Source: Triops longicaudatus
Lineage: Eukaryota; Arthropoda; Branchiopoda; Notostraca; Triopsidae
Length of the DNA stretch: 64,000 nt
Assembly: GCA_022885665.1 (NCBI GenBank)
Contig: JAGQDJ010000109.1
Span: 116,120-180,119 of the forward strand
Direction: 5' to 3'
Shown here piece by piece: positions 49,001 to 61,246 of this stretch (position 1 is the stretch's first letter; each line of letters opens with the position of its first letter). The notes beneath the pieces are model-generated. The model saw only the letters and a list, made by a program, of their open reading frames with translations. It did no database searches and had not been told where the DNA came from. Made by a program: the position numbers and the translations under genes.

Positions 49001-49668
49001 TTTTCCTTCAAAAGGTCGACGGTTTATTAAAACTGCACTTGAAACTCAACAGAATGCATTTCGCCCTTTCAAGGGTCACGGCCCAAGGTAAAGGGATAGA
49101 GCAAAGGCAGCTGGATACATTAAGGAGTTTAGTAGCCTCTTATGTGTTTGATAGATTCAAAAACTGGGTTAAATGTCCCCATAGCTACTGACTTACAATT
49201 GAATTCAAGGTTGCATTCACATACAGAAACATGAGCTAGAGAGCCACACTGAAAGGTATCGTGCTATGGAAATTATGCAGTTTTGTCTGCCAGGGGCCAC
49301 CACGGTTCAAGATCAACAAGTTAATTCGATATATCCCACAGGGTCTTCCTGTTCTCCCGCAAACCATTTGCAACTCGGCTAGGGATCTTGTACAGCGTCC
49401 ATTGGACTTGATCATGCAATACTGGTTGCGAAAAGGCCGTGTAAAAATTAAAGCAAAGAAATCTTGCATTAACCAGTTGTTCCTTTTAATAACTTGTGTG
49501 CTATTCATCGTATAAATTAGCAGTGTTCCTGTTACAGGAGCTTCACGCCTCGTGCTCCACCACATCTCCCAACCCAAGCACCTGGGCCACAGAATTCCTT
49601 CTTCCGAAGATCTCCTTAAGGAACTAACATACCGGATGGGATGGGTAACTCCGTTGGAAAGCACCGAG
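46098..49668. other. Intergenic between cluster genes B and C
   Basis: No supportable gene. I looked for another Cys-tail exon and found none. Short frames here lack signal peptides and domains. Confidence 0.5.
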
Positions 49669-49703
49669 TATAAAAGACCCTCGTCGCAATCTTGCACCAG
49701 TCA
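49669..49703 (+). promoter_or_regulatory. TATA box and initiator of Cys-tail gene C
   Basis: TATAAAAG at 49669-49676 is followed about 30 bases later by CAGTCAT (around 49698-49704), an initiator-like sequence. A leader exon ends at 49785 (donor GTATTC). It joins an AG at 49905-49906 in a tract ending TTTTACGCGCAG, upstream of the start codon at 49974. Confidence 0.6.
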
Positions 49704-49973
49704 TACTGATCTTAGTCGTCAACTGGTGTAGTCAACTAAACTTCTCACCGCGTGACTACCAAATTTCGTTCCGAAACTTGAAAAGGTATTCTAGTGACGT
49801 TTAAAGTGCTTTCATGACAATACTTCCTAGTGAACTGTTATACTGAAAGGATACTTCTGTGCAATACGAACCAATAATTAATTCGCATCTTTTGTTTTAC
49901 GCGCAGGTCTTGGATTGCATATCGTCAAGCACAGGAGTAATATTTCATAACGAGCAATAAATTAATTCTAGCC

Positions 49974-51252
49974 ATGAGTCACAAGGCAAACTTGACTTTG
50001 CTCTCCATGGGTCTGTTGGCTCTTTTCGCAACGGGGGCTTTGGCCAGTACACCTTCGCAAGTTGATGCGAAAACAGGCAAAACTCCCCTGATCGAGCTTA
50101 CCAAAGCGATTTTGGCACGCGCCACGACGACTTCTGAAGTCCTTACGTTAAACCTTACCAACCTGGTGATCCTCCTTGTGATCAAAGCCATCATTTTTGG
50201 ATTCGGGCTGTTCGCAACGGGCGCAGTAGGCCGGACGTCACGACAGGATAGCTTGTTTAACGACAGCGACATGATGCTCATGCTCAGCTACACTTTGGGA
50301 GCTTCCACCCAAGATTACAACTGCTTGAATCGAGTGGCTTGTGAAGACCCGAAGAAAGCCCAAGACTACCTCACGGCCTCCAAAATGCTTCTCAAATCTA
50401 TTAAGATCTTGAAAAAGTAAGTTTGTCAGCGTCTTGATAAATTCATTCCTTTACAAAGCTTCAGTTTATGAGAACCTTTTGTACTAGACTTCTATTTTAT
50501 TGGCTTCCGTTTCAACTTAAAATGATTAGCATATTAGACACTTGCAACTGAAAGCTCTGAACATTCAACGTAATTATTCAACCTATTACTGTAATTCGTA
50601 AAGTCGTAGTTTGTCACTGAATTCCGTACTAATTGATGACAGATTCATTATTTTCTCAAATGCACTAATTCCGATTACTGTTTTATCGTGATTAACCAAT
50701 GCGGAATATTTTTGCACACATAAAAGTTCTAGAATCCGTTATATTTTATTGCAAAGTAAATTTTTGCATTCATGTTATGCGTGACTATCTCGCTTGAAAC
50801 AATGATCCGGAAGATATACAAAACATCTCAAAGCTTGTAAAGATAATTTTCATGCCGAAAACCGCAACTGAGGTTTAAGGGACAGGTGGTGTGGGTATAA
50901 TCGTGGTGCTCAAATGGGGCTTGCAAACACCACAACAACAAACACCACACAGTTAACGCAAGCAGTTACGGTATACACGGAAACTTGTAACCGTGACATG
51001 ACTTCATTTTCAAGGATAGCGTGTGGTTACGCTACACTAACTAGGAACATTGGTATATTAGTACGGGAACTCACTAATTGTCCGTTCATTACACCTTATA
51101 CTTATATCGCTCTGTTTTGTCTTCCGCACAGCTTCCTGCCGTACAATCCCCAATACGAAGAAGTCGTGTATGGATTGCAAGAAGCCATTGATTTCCGTAA
51201 CAATGGCGGCCAATGCAGTGAACAGTATTATTGCAAAGCGATATTGTCCTAA
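49974..51252 (+). CDS. Small secreted protein with four-Cys tail (cluster gene C)
   Basis: Two coding exons (49974-50416, 51132-51252) with a 715-base phase 2 intron give 187 residues. After a signal peptide (LLSMGLLALFATGALAS) there is a hydrophobic helix (NLVILLVIKAIIFGFGLFAT) ending in GRTSRQD. The tail is LSYTLGASTQDYNCLNRVAC and, after the intron, CSEQYYC. This copy has almost only the conserved core, without the long low-complexity insert of genes A and B. It is therefore the best query for finding the family. The tail resembles C-terminal domains I associate with arthropod secreted proteins, but I cannot name a described family. Confidence 0.85.
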
Positions 51253-52516
51253 GACCCCAAAGAAGTTATACAACTAATTTATCTCTCCGTGCCCTTAATA
51301 TTGTGTCCGTCCCCCAAGCCAATAATTTATTACTAAACTTTGCAAACTACTGTCACCATAAAAAATTTCAGAGTTCAACTATGTGCTGCTATGCAGAACA
51401 TTCATACAAATTATCCTTTCTTTTAGAAAAATTGACCACTAGTTCGTTCCACTCGAAAAGTACTTTTGTACGAGAAAGCAGATACAACCGGTCTGATTTT
51501 TGACAGTTTTTGTACATACAGAACTTCCCCTGTCCAAAATCACATTGGTGGCTGCGATCACCATCTACTAATCACAATCCTTGTCATTTCGATTTCCACT
51601 TCCTTTCCGAGTCTCCGGTACTGTAATCGAACTCGTGTGTGCAAACGACGGACTATAAAGACGCAACTCAAGCCAGTATCTTGGGTCAAAGACTTCGAAC
51701 GACGCTACATGTTTTACACATAAGATGACATTTTTTAACTTGTACATACCCCCTGATGGTCGAACCAAAGAGATTCATGTGACACGAAAGCGAATTATGC
51801 AAATACATATTTTCTTCTCAAATAAAAAAGGGATTAGCACTTGTGCTCTATTTAGGGAACAGGTGCAACACATTTTATAATCTCAGGGCAGAAAACTATT
51901 AAAACTGCTAATGGATTTAGAAGAAGCCCAGCGCCACCCCGGAATTAATCTTGCAAGACATGTAAGAAAAAACTTTCTAAGCTTCTGCGAATAACAATAG
52001 CTACGGTGTGGCATACTTCCTACCTCTACTAAACCTAACGGTATGTCACACTACGTACGGTTGCACATGAGTTCACATATGGGTTGTGAAGTCGAATGAA
52101 AATGGAACGACACAAGCAATACCATATCGTTCGTATGAAGTACATTACTCCATCTTCCTGTTTCCGACGCTGGAAACACATCATAGGGAAATTCCTTCGA
52201 AATCTTCCAAGCCGACATAGGACGAACACGACGATGCACGATGTATTAATACATGACTTGCAAGACGCTTGGATTCGCAAGTAATCTTCTTAACACAACC
52301 AAATGCCCATACAATTTCAACCTTATGTCATGGAATATAAGAGAAATCACTCATAATGCGTCAAATAGTGTTTGAAACGCAGTCGTGTAGATAGAGGATC
52401 CCGCATTTGTTAATTGTGTCCCTGTTGTTTCGAAATTAATTCACCACAGAAAGCCCTAAAAATATAATTAACTCATATAATGTACAAATCTTTGTACCTA
52501 TAACACAACTAACCAA
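51253..52516. other. Downstream of cluster gene C
   Basis: No gene supported; includes the 3' UTR of gene C. Confidence 0.5.
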
Positions 52517-52663
52517 CCCCGTACCCACGGGGGTATAGGGGTTTTACCCCCCCTTCCCCCGGACATGTTAACTTTATAATGGTAAGCATGGGCGACTGCA
52601 AAGGTCCAAAAAAACTCCTAATGGACCACACCCCGAACCAAAATCCTGGTACGGCCCTGCGCC
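52517..52663 (-). repeat. GC-run MITE-like repeat, copy 2
   Basis: On the minus strand it begins GGGCCGTACCAGGATTTTG. It contains CCATTATAAAGTTAACATG followed by G runs, TAAAACCCC and GTGGGTACGGGG, in the same order as copy 1 at 40711-40853. Its ends, GGCCGTACC and the complement of GTACCCACGG, are weakly inverted. Confidence 0.5.
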
Positions 52664-53796
52664 TAACTATATTTTAGACTTTTCTACGAATATGGCATAA
52701 ACTGCCTATATTTAAATAGTCCTTTCTGACACACTGTTGGTAATGAAAGACGCATCTTCGACACTCGGATTCTTGCAAGTGGGAAAAAGTGGAAAGTTTT
52801 CACCAAAATACTCTAAGAACTTTGCTTTATACTAAAAATAACTCCCAGTTATCATGAAACCAGCTAAGTATTTTACATTTTCCGCAAAAAAAAAGACTTA
52901 AGTGGAAGAGTTTTAAGCACAGATCTCTCTTAAAATGTCCAACGTTATCGCACGTAAACTTCGTCTGCGGCTTCGAATGGGTTAGTTGCCCATGCCACAG
53001 GTACTATTCAATTTTTCGAAAGTCGATTAACGAAGAGTGCCGCGAACTAGACGCACATAAATCTTTTACGACGGCGCCGTGAATTTTGGTTAAAAAAAAG
53101 CAATCGCACATTTGAACACCACAACGAAACTAAATCATAAGAAAATAACTACGTTACAGTAAATTGTCACTTGTTTACATTCAAGGAGCGAACAATGCGA
53201 TGAAACTAGGTCGTCCATTTTGAGCTCCTTTTATCAGTTTCCATTTCAAATCAGCAACATTTAAACAGGTGTGCTTGAACAATATTCGCAGTAGTTTGTT
53301 CTAAGGGTATCGCTTTTGTTTGACTTTAAGGCTATGACCTTGTCAGGATCTGAACAACGTAAGTATACAAAATTATTAGACTACCGGCGGGCGTAGACGA
53401 CTTGAATCAGTATCGTATGTTGCAAAACGAGGCTCTATAATGCAAATATTCAAGACTTCGCAATGATTTACCCACTGATAATGTGCTGTGAACCTTGCAA
53501 CTCTAAAATGGCTGTAAAATCGAAGAAAGTGGCTATCGCTTTCCTTTACGGAAGCACTTTATTCACACAAAAACACTGGTAGGAAATATCAAAAATGGGT
53601 GCAATGAATAATTTAGCCTGAAATCTTATTTAATTTGGTAGCGAAGTGCTTTTTTAAGAAAAGTTCAAAGGGGGAAACGGGAATCGGAATCGAACGACGC
53701 ACACAAGGTAACAAAACCATACGAAAAAAAAAGATATACAAATTTTCATAGGAACAAGAAAAAGGGCATAAGATCCAAAAGTACCAATATCTTCAA
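52664..53796. other. Intergenic before calcineurin B
   Basis: No gene seen. It holds the 3' UTR of the calcineurin B gene at its right edge. Confidence 0.5.
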
Positions 53797-54785
53797 TTAT
53801 ACGTCTACAACCATTTTTTTATGAACATCGGTGTTTCCAACCACCTAGAATGAAGGGAACAGTAATGTAACGCTAATTAAAGAAAAAAAATTGACTGTAA
53901 ACGTCTGCTTACCGCGCAAAACTCCTCAAACGAAATTTTGCCATCTTCATCCTTATCCGCAAACAGTATGGTTTTGTCCACAATCTGTTGCAATTGCGTA
54001 TCCTTCAGATTATTACCCACCATCATTTTCAAAACCTATTAAATATCAGCACATAAGCCTAAGAAATATGGTATTTGTTTTCCGACCTGGAAGAGCTCTC
54101 CATTCGAAATGGCACCATCGTTGTCCATGTCATAAATTCTGAAGGCGAAACGCAATTTTGATTCCTTATCGCCTTTTACACTGAACTGTGATACACCTTG
54201 GATGAATTCTAAAGCAAAAGCTCCTGTTAATTAAGCGGATTTATTACGACAATCCGAGATATACCTTTAAAATCCACTTCGCCGTTACCATCCGCGTCAA
54301 AAATATCGATCACCCTCTGCACCAGTGGATTTTGCTGTAGTTCAGGCAAAGACATGAACTCGTCTACGCTCAAAGATCCTGAATTGTCCAAATCCAATTT
54401 GCGGAATCGTTTCCCAAGGCGCCGAATTTCGTCGGCATCAACTACATAAGTTAAACATTTAGGGTTTATTATTTAGTATCTACGGGAAAGCAAAAAATGA
54501 AGTAACACTTACAGTTGGAACAAAGTTCCATAGGCAAAGAGCTTTCGTTACCCTGCAATATAAGAAAACATAATTTCAATTTTCTTTAGACGACAGAAGT
54601 CTAGTGAACTACTCAACATTGCAAATGGAAAGGAAAAGACAAATGCAGTTTAAGGTAAAATTATCGATTATCTGGTCCCTTAATGACAGAAACTTTTAGC
54701 GCTAAACTGGGAGGTTTACGGTAAAATAATGTACACAAATGAATAATATGTATAAAGAACCACGACTATACGCTATTCTTACCAT
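53797..54785 (-). CDS. CanB: Calcineurin regulatory subunit B
   Basis: Ca2+-binding regulatory subunit of the protein phosphatase calcineurin (PPP3R1; fly CanB). Six exons (54785-54783, 54552-54513, 54441-54265, 54208-54087, 54035-53913, 53844-53797) give 170 residues, identical in length to human. Exon 1 codes only the initiator Met (ATG then GTAAGA). Exon 2 begins GNESSLPMELCSN, whose Gly becomes the myristoylation site after Met removal. Four EF-hand loops are intact: DLDNSGSLSVDE, DADGNGEVDFKE, DMDNDGAISNGE and DKDEDGKISFEE. The end is VVGNTDVHKKMVVDV. Near-perfect conservation makes this one of the firmest calls in the window. Confidence 0.97.
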
Positions 54786-55530
54786 ATTTGACTAGAAAAA
54801 TACTTTGAAGCAACACAGAAATCAACCCCCGAAATTGCACTAGCCCCGGACAACACAACCTAGCTCAAAGACGACGATATCGCTAACATCAATATCGGCC
54901 ACGAACAATAAACGATTCTTAGCGGTCTTTTCGACATATAAATGTGAGATCTGGCGCACAACACTTTCTATGGTCATAGTTGGGAAACTTGTAAAAAAAA
55001 GAAAAAAAAAAAACATCTATGTGCAAACTTTTCGACGAAAATTATGCCCTTGGGACAGCAAGAGCAAATAAATAAACTAGATTGCTCAAAGTTAAGAATT
55101 TTGCAGTTGGCATAGGCTCCAGAAATAAAGTCAACGCACAAAAGGTTAAAAAAAAGCTTATGTATAGAAAGCGAATTCTTCTGAATATGCGATTCATGGC
55201 TGATCCAGCGCACTGACAGAGCGACAGTGCCGAAACAAAATCAGGAACAGTTTAGATAAACTGGCATGGGGTCTAAACGACCTGAAACACAAACTGTTGT
55301 CTTATTGTTATTCCGGAGTGCTATTCAGTACACTTCCTGTAAAGAAGAATCTTGCTTGCCAGTAAGGCCATTAAGATAATTCCAAAAGAACAAAAACCTT
55401 ACAACGGACGTTGCAGCTGGCAACACAAAGAACCATAAAATAGATTGCCAAGATTATTCTGGGTTTTCATTGTTTAATCATGGCTTAAATTATTTATTTC
55501 ACACGATATTTACATTACATTGTAAGCACT
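54786..55530. other. Between calcineurin B and ISCA2
   Basis: No gene supported; contains the calcineurin B 5' side and the ISCA2 3' UTR. Confidence 0.5.
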
Positions 55531-56131
55531 TTAATCTACTTTTAACGAAAATGAGGCACCACAGGAGCAACCGCTTTCTGCTTTTGGATTCTGCAACACT
55601 CTAAAAGCTGATCGGATAAGCTCAGTGTGATAATCAAGTGTAGCTCCTTCCAAGTAGGAAAGCGAAATTTCATCCACTATAACAGCAACGCCGTCCCGTT
55701 CAATGATCCTAAGACGAAGTGTTCTATAACCAGGAAAACTACTAAAAATGTAACTACAAAATATACTTGTCATCTTCATTTTTTTCCTTGTCAAGCGAAA
55801 ATGTGTACTGGAACCCAGAGCAGCCGCCTCCTTCTACTGCCAATCGTAAATATGACCCATCTTTGCATATTTCTTTCAATCTGTGCACGCAACGATCGGT
55901 GAGTGTTACGGATTTTTCGAGTTGCGAACTACTGGCACTTATTCTGGCTCCAGCTGTATCCTGATTTGAGTAATTTCGCACACTTCTATCTATTATGTAA
56001 GAAGGCGAAACAGCCTTTTTCAGGAACAATGGCATGCTAAGGAAAACTTGAGTATTTAGCCTTTTCACTCTCAAATACGCAATACATTCTTACCGAAGTA
56101 ATCGCTGCCTAATAATGCTCCTGGAAAACAT
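55531..56131 (-). CDS. ISCA2: Mitochondrial iron-sulfur assembly protein ISCA2
   Basis: A-type Fe-S assembly protein needed for mitochondrial 4Fe-4S maturation. Three exons (56131-56094, 56036-55767, 55708-55531) give 161 residues. The first about 45 residues are Arg/Ser-rich (MFSRSIIRQRLLR and on to RSVRNYS), which fits a mitochondrial targeting peptide. The core shows SVTLTDRCVHRLKEI, VEGGGCSGFQYTFSLD and, at the end, ESGCSCGASFSLKVD. These carry the three cluster-binding cysteines of the family (GGCSGF and GCSCG). The sequence SYLEGATLDYHTELIRSAF matches ISCA2 better than ISCA1. Introns are 57 and 58 bases. No anomaly seen. Confidence 0.94.
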
Positions 56132-58797
56132 TTTGAAGTGTAGCAGCTGCTCACAGTGTTATCAAACAGTATTGAGAATCCGTCAGATGGCGTCGAATCC
56201 TAAAATGGCCTGTTCATCATTATTAAAATTCGGAAAACGGCATGTCGCAGAAACAAATTAAATAAGCCGGAATGCGTCTTGAACAAGTTCTACCTTTCTA
56301 CCATATGTTTCAGGAAGCTTCGCTAAATGCATGATCATTACTGACGCTCCGTGCTATTTTCTCTGAACGCATTTTTGGGCTTAAGGCCACGGTGGAGGCT
56401 AAGCGCTTATGGCCTTACAACATGGGGAACTTGCGTGGGGAATCTCGCGAATACGAATCAAAATTTTCTCGATTTTTTTCCGCAAATGTGTTGTAGCAAG
56501 AGTAGTGTATAGTAAAGCTTGGCTTTTGCAAAATGTTAATTAGTTAATTAACTATGATTAATTGAAATATTAAACACTTTCCTATGTATTATATTGTACG
56601 TTTCTAAGTTTCACCACGCTAAGGGAATTTTTTGAAAGAATTTTGTCATACAATTCGTCAAAATTTGACGTGCCGTTTTCGAATTACTGTCCACGCAGTT
56701 TTCACAATTATTCTGAATTTTAGTTGAGAAATTGGGCTGCCCCCACTTTTTAGTGCGGCCAACACTGGAAGGTATTCTCAGTTCAGGCAAAAAGAGCTGA
56801 CATTGTTGGTAAAAAGAAGAGAGCTCGAACAACGATGACTTCGCGTCATCCATTCCTGGAGCACAGATGAATTATTATTTTCTGGACAGAGAATATTTTC
56901 CAGAGCGAGAGAGTTTGGCTTAGCAGTGTTTCGAGGAAAAGGTCCCGCCTAAAAGGTGTGTTCTGACTGAAAACAGTAACAAACTTACGTGGGCCGACCC
57001 TAGGTTTTTCCTTTTGTTGAGTGTTATTTTATATTTTCGTGCATTATTTATATACGTAATGTGTTACTCAACGTTAGTGTTCTTACGTAAATTAAAAAGG
57101 TGAATTATTTTCAAGAGAAGTTTTTTGTTTGGCCTAACCGTAGAAGTTGTCCACAAAAGCTTGATGCTAGTGAACTGTTTTTTTTTCTTTTCATTCTGTT
57201 ACACAACGTGACTAGGGTAGTCCAATAACATGTTATAAAAGTGTCAGAGTTACAGAAAATGTGTTTAGTTTGCCTCCTCTTGTGTGTCCTGCAATAAGGT
57301 GTATTATTCGTGGAAACGAACCGATAATCAATTGTCAAATAAAATGCTATACAACATTTGCGAACTGTAAACTGGAACAGCATTAATGATCCACACCGTA
57401 TAAGATATATGCATAATGTTGGTCGTCCCCTAACAAAAAATCTCGATATATTTAAAAATAAATAACAGTCTTATTCAACCTACAGTGTCACACGAACACT
57501 TAGTTAACACGGTATCGGCATAGCAAACAATTAACATTAAAACTGACCGAACAAAGTTCCTGGACAAAATTCTAAATAGTCTGTTGGAAATAAAAAGCCA
57601 ATAGGTTTTTGCTGCTGCTGCTGACCGTCGTTTTATTTTCCCTGATTAGTTTTGAATGCTGCAAATATGTTGTGCCAAGATGTTCTTCTTTCAACTTAGG
57701 ATCTGTTATAACATTCAGAAGCAATTGTTTTTCTTATGATTTTTTAGTCAAAAGAAAGTTCAGGCTCAAGTGAAGCAATCCTGGATATCCGGGGAAGCTG
57801 TCCTTTTCTAACCCACACAGATAACCACTTGATATACGGAATTGTTAAACAAAATAGTAGTTCTAAAGCATTTGGTCAGATTTGTATGTTGTTCGATTCA
57901 TTATCTAAAGATTTTACTCTATAAGTTAAAGAGTTTAAGAATTTTCCTCAATAACTTGAGAAGGCAACAACAATTCCATTGCAGGGACACTTTACGGAAT
58001 ATTGTACAAGTATTTCTTTTTAAGTTCCGTCATTTTCTTAAATTTAACATACTTTTGGGGTGAAAAAAATAACTGTGTTTGTCAACAGATTGCAGTGGGA
58101 GGGCTTTATGACAAACTTCCTATTCAACCCAGCTCCTCAGCAGAGTTGAATAGTAAGCGACTTTATCGTTCAACGCGATGAGCTCAACACGAATTGTCGA
58201 CGATAAAATGTTTATCCAGATGGATGGAACAAGGTGACCTGCGAAACATGCGGGAAAATTAAATACGGAACAAAAAACGCGCCGCTAGGCACGTTATCTA
58301 TGAAGGGCTAAGACCTACGGAAGGCTCCACCGTGGCCTCAACACCATTGAGAATTTTACATATTTTCTTGTTCGATTAAGCAATACGTTGTATTTACGAG
58401 AAAAGATTACCTATATGAAAATTGTGTCTTACTTATTATAGCATTCACCAGAAACAGCTGGACAGAGTACAAATGTAAGTTATTTGCGGAATTTCCCTCA
58501 AATTAAAAATAAATAAATAAACTGGTATCGAAGCACGGAACAATTCGCTACAACGAATGTTTAAGGGGAGAGGAAGTTTATTCGCTATAGCCCTAATTTT
58601 TCATGGAAAGTATTGGCTTGGATGCCATTCGTTTCGCTGGGACCTGTGGACCTCGTCCACAATAGATTCATTCTAACAGGTGTCCATTACGGCGAGGCTA
58701 TAATTTAGCAACTACACAATAAATTTTTCTGACAGGTAGGCAAATAAATATACTATTTTAAATACTGTAAACATGAAGTTTATTAAATACTTCGACT
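56132..58797. other. Intergenic between ISCA2 and ACTR5
   Basis: About 2.7 kb with no supportable gene. It has a short (TGC)4 run near 57609 and AT-rich sequence. The 56611-56853 minus frame has no domain or splice support. Confidence 0.5.
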
Positions 58798-61246
58798 TTA
58801 CGACGCATTTTCAGTCGGAGTGGGGAAATATATGTTAGAAAGAGGATGATCCTTGAAATACTCAGTTCCTTTTTCTTGATAATCGGAACGTAACCAGAAG
58901 CAAGGTTTGTTACTCGGATTGGCACTAAATGACCTCGCACCTTTCCAAGCGCTCAAGGAAGGATCAGCGTCCATAGTTACATTAAATTGGGACTCGAATG
59001 GCCGCATTTCGCGGAGCTCCTTATCGAGTCGTTGCTGTAAACCTACGGAAAAATGGCGATGTATAACACGATCACTATCTTCACGTTTTCATTTTTACCT
59101 GGAATATTCGACAGTCCTCCAGTAATAAAAACATTACTGACAAGATTGTTTTGCGTTTTAGTGTCGTATTTCTTTAGAACGAATTCAATAGTTTCGGCCA
59201 ATCCAGCTTGCTCGAGGCCCACCATACTGGGTTGGAAAAGCAATTCCGGTACCCGGATTTGTTCGGCCGCTAAATGTAACTGATACCATTCAGCAGTTAA
59301 AGGAATCGACGCAGAAGCAGCAGCTTCCGCTTTGAATTCGAGGTCGTGACGCTTGAGGAGTGTTTCTAACTCGGCTAACTTTTCTTGCTCAGCCTCACTG
59401 TCGCTACCACCATCCTTCGACATATTATTTACAAATGTTCTACATTTAGGAGAAAGAACAGGTCTTACTTTTGCTATTGACTTGTACACGTCCCAGTCCT
59501 CATCGTTCGCTCCAAAAGTATCTTCCTTTTTGTCTCTGCGCGCTAACTGACTTAGAATCCTCATTCTTTCCTGTGCCGCTGCTGTCCGCCTTTTGGCCAT
59601 ATCTGAACGGCGCTGTCTTCTTTCTTGCCTTTTGTTTAACAATTCTTGTCTTTGTTGCCGAATATTTGAGATCCATGCATCAAACTCAGCTTTGTCAGTT
59701 GGAACATCAGCTGGCTGCTTGGCTTTAAGCTCCTAAGAAGGAGGGAATAAACCTGCTCATTTCTAGCTATCCTTTACTTACTTCTTTCACTTCTTTGACA
59801 TCAGCCGCGGGTTTGTTCTTCGCTTTACGAATACGATCACGCAATGTTTGCATTTCAGCCACCAATTCATCTTCAGAATTTAAACCAGCTTCTCTCAAAG
59901 CATCCTTTGTTAAAAAAAATTAATATAATTTACACGGAAGATTTTTGGCAACAGCATACCTCGGCGTCTTCTTCCTCTGCTTCCTGGATGTACTCATACA
60001 ATTCTTCTAGTTGACGATAGCGCCGTTCATCTTCCAGTAACTAAACAAATTCGTCATTAACAGTGAATTCTAAGAACAAGTTCTCTACCTTTTCTTCTCG
60101 CCTCTTTGCGTTAAGCTCGACCAATCTCCGAGAATTTTCTCGGCGTTTCTCTTTCAACAGCTCTGGATTGACAGACGGCGTAGAAGACACTGACGGTGCA
60201 TTAAAAGGAAGTTGAAATTTACGAACAACAGACTCATAATAACTTGAAACTGCCCATTTTTGCAAATTGGCTTGGTAGTCGTCAGTAAAGGAGCAATGTT
60301 CTTGAAGCAGCTCTTCAGCACGGCCAAAGTTGACGGCCGCGGCATGAGCCGGATATTTGAGCTGGATCAACCGCTGCAAAAAGGAGCTCATTTGCAGCCC
60401 ACCGATATTAATCCGGCGAACCTTTTGCACATCAACTTTTCCATCTAAAAATATTTTTACATGTCTAACCCTGTAGGGAAATTATTTACATACTTATAAC
60501 AGGTATGATGTGTGTCGTTTGGTGTCCGCAGCTTATCAATAAAGCCGTCCTAGTTTGGTTCTGATTGGAGTGGTAGAGACCAAACAAGGCATCAACACCG
60601 GTAGCTACGCTAGGCACTCCATAGCATTCGAAAAGCAGTTCATTCATTTCTGGAGGAACAAAAAGCGATAAATTCAAAAGTTTCAGAATTTTACGAAGAC
60701 GCTTACGTTGTCTAGATATGTTCGGGTTACACAGGGTCTCCGTCATGACCAAAGGATGATCAACTTTGCCTTCAGTGTTTATTCCTAAGTGCGAAAATAC
60801 GTAATCCAGTACTGCTTCCTGCACTTCGTAGTGAGTAACGACGTCTCGGTCGAACGGGGACTTTAGAAGGAATCTGACAGCTTCAATATTGGAGATGTCA
60901 TTTCCAACTTGGACATCTACGTCCTTTGTAAGTACATTATAATGAGCTATAAAGTGACATTCCGAAGTTTTACCATTTTCCCTTTTTCTTTCCTCAACTT
61001 TGCCATCAAGTTCCTGAAGACCAACCTTGGTGCTGCATCGGAACCCCAGCCAGCTCGACATTGGTATGAACCTATAAGAACGCAATGAAAATTGCCACGC
61101 AAACGTCGTGAATTACTCCTACCGTTGTCAATAACAATGCACTGCGATGTTCCCGCGAACTCGGCGTAAGAATAAACAGGATCCGGAGTGAATTTAGCGT
61201 CTTTAAAGGCAAAAATCCTAGTCTGCATTTCTGGCTCTGTTTCCAT
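58798..61246 (-). CDS. ACTR5: Actin-related protein 5, INO80 subunit
   Basis: Nuclear actin-related protein of the INO80 chromatin-remodelling complex. Eight exons (61246-61123, 61071-60974, 60923-60494, 60444-60089, 60040-59960, 59904-59782, 59732-59099, 59042-58798) give 696 residues, against 607 in human. It has the actin-fold start CIVIDNGSYQCRAGW, LLKSPFDRD, VDHPLVMTE, NELLFECYGVPSVATG, the INIGGLQMSSFLQRL site, a long Arp5-specific Lys/Glu/Arg-rich insertion (LNAKRREEK onward), then the second actin half RVPELLFQPSMVGLEQAG and NVFITGG. It ends with NIYFPTPTENAS. The exon 2 to 3 join uses a 50-base intron; it was chosen because a shorter 27-base option breaks the frame. Confidence 0.93.

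Noticed and set aside
56383..58338. A 14-base word AGGCCACGGTGGAG shared at 56384 and, inverted, at 58325
   Set aside because: The match is too short and not extended by clear flanking similarity to call a repeat family.
59438..59466. Possible 29-base intron inside ACTR5 exon 7
   Set aside because: Removing it creates a stop; the unspliced frame stays open and aligns with the family.
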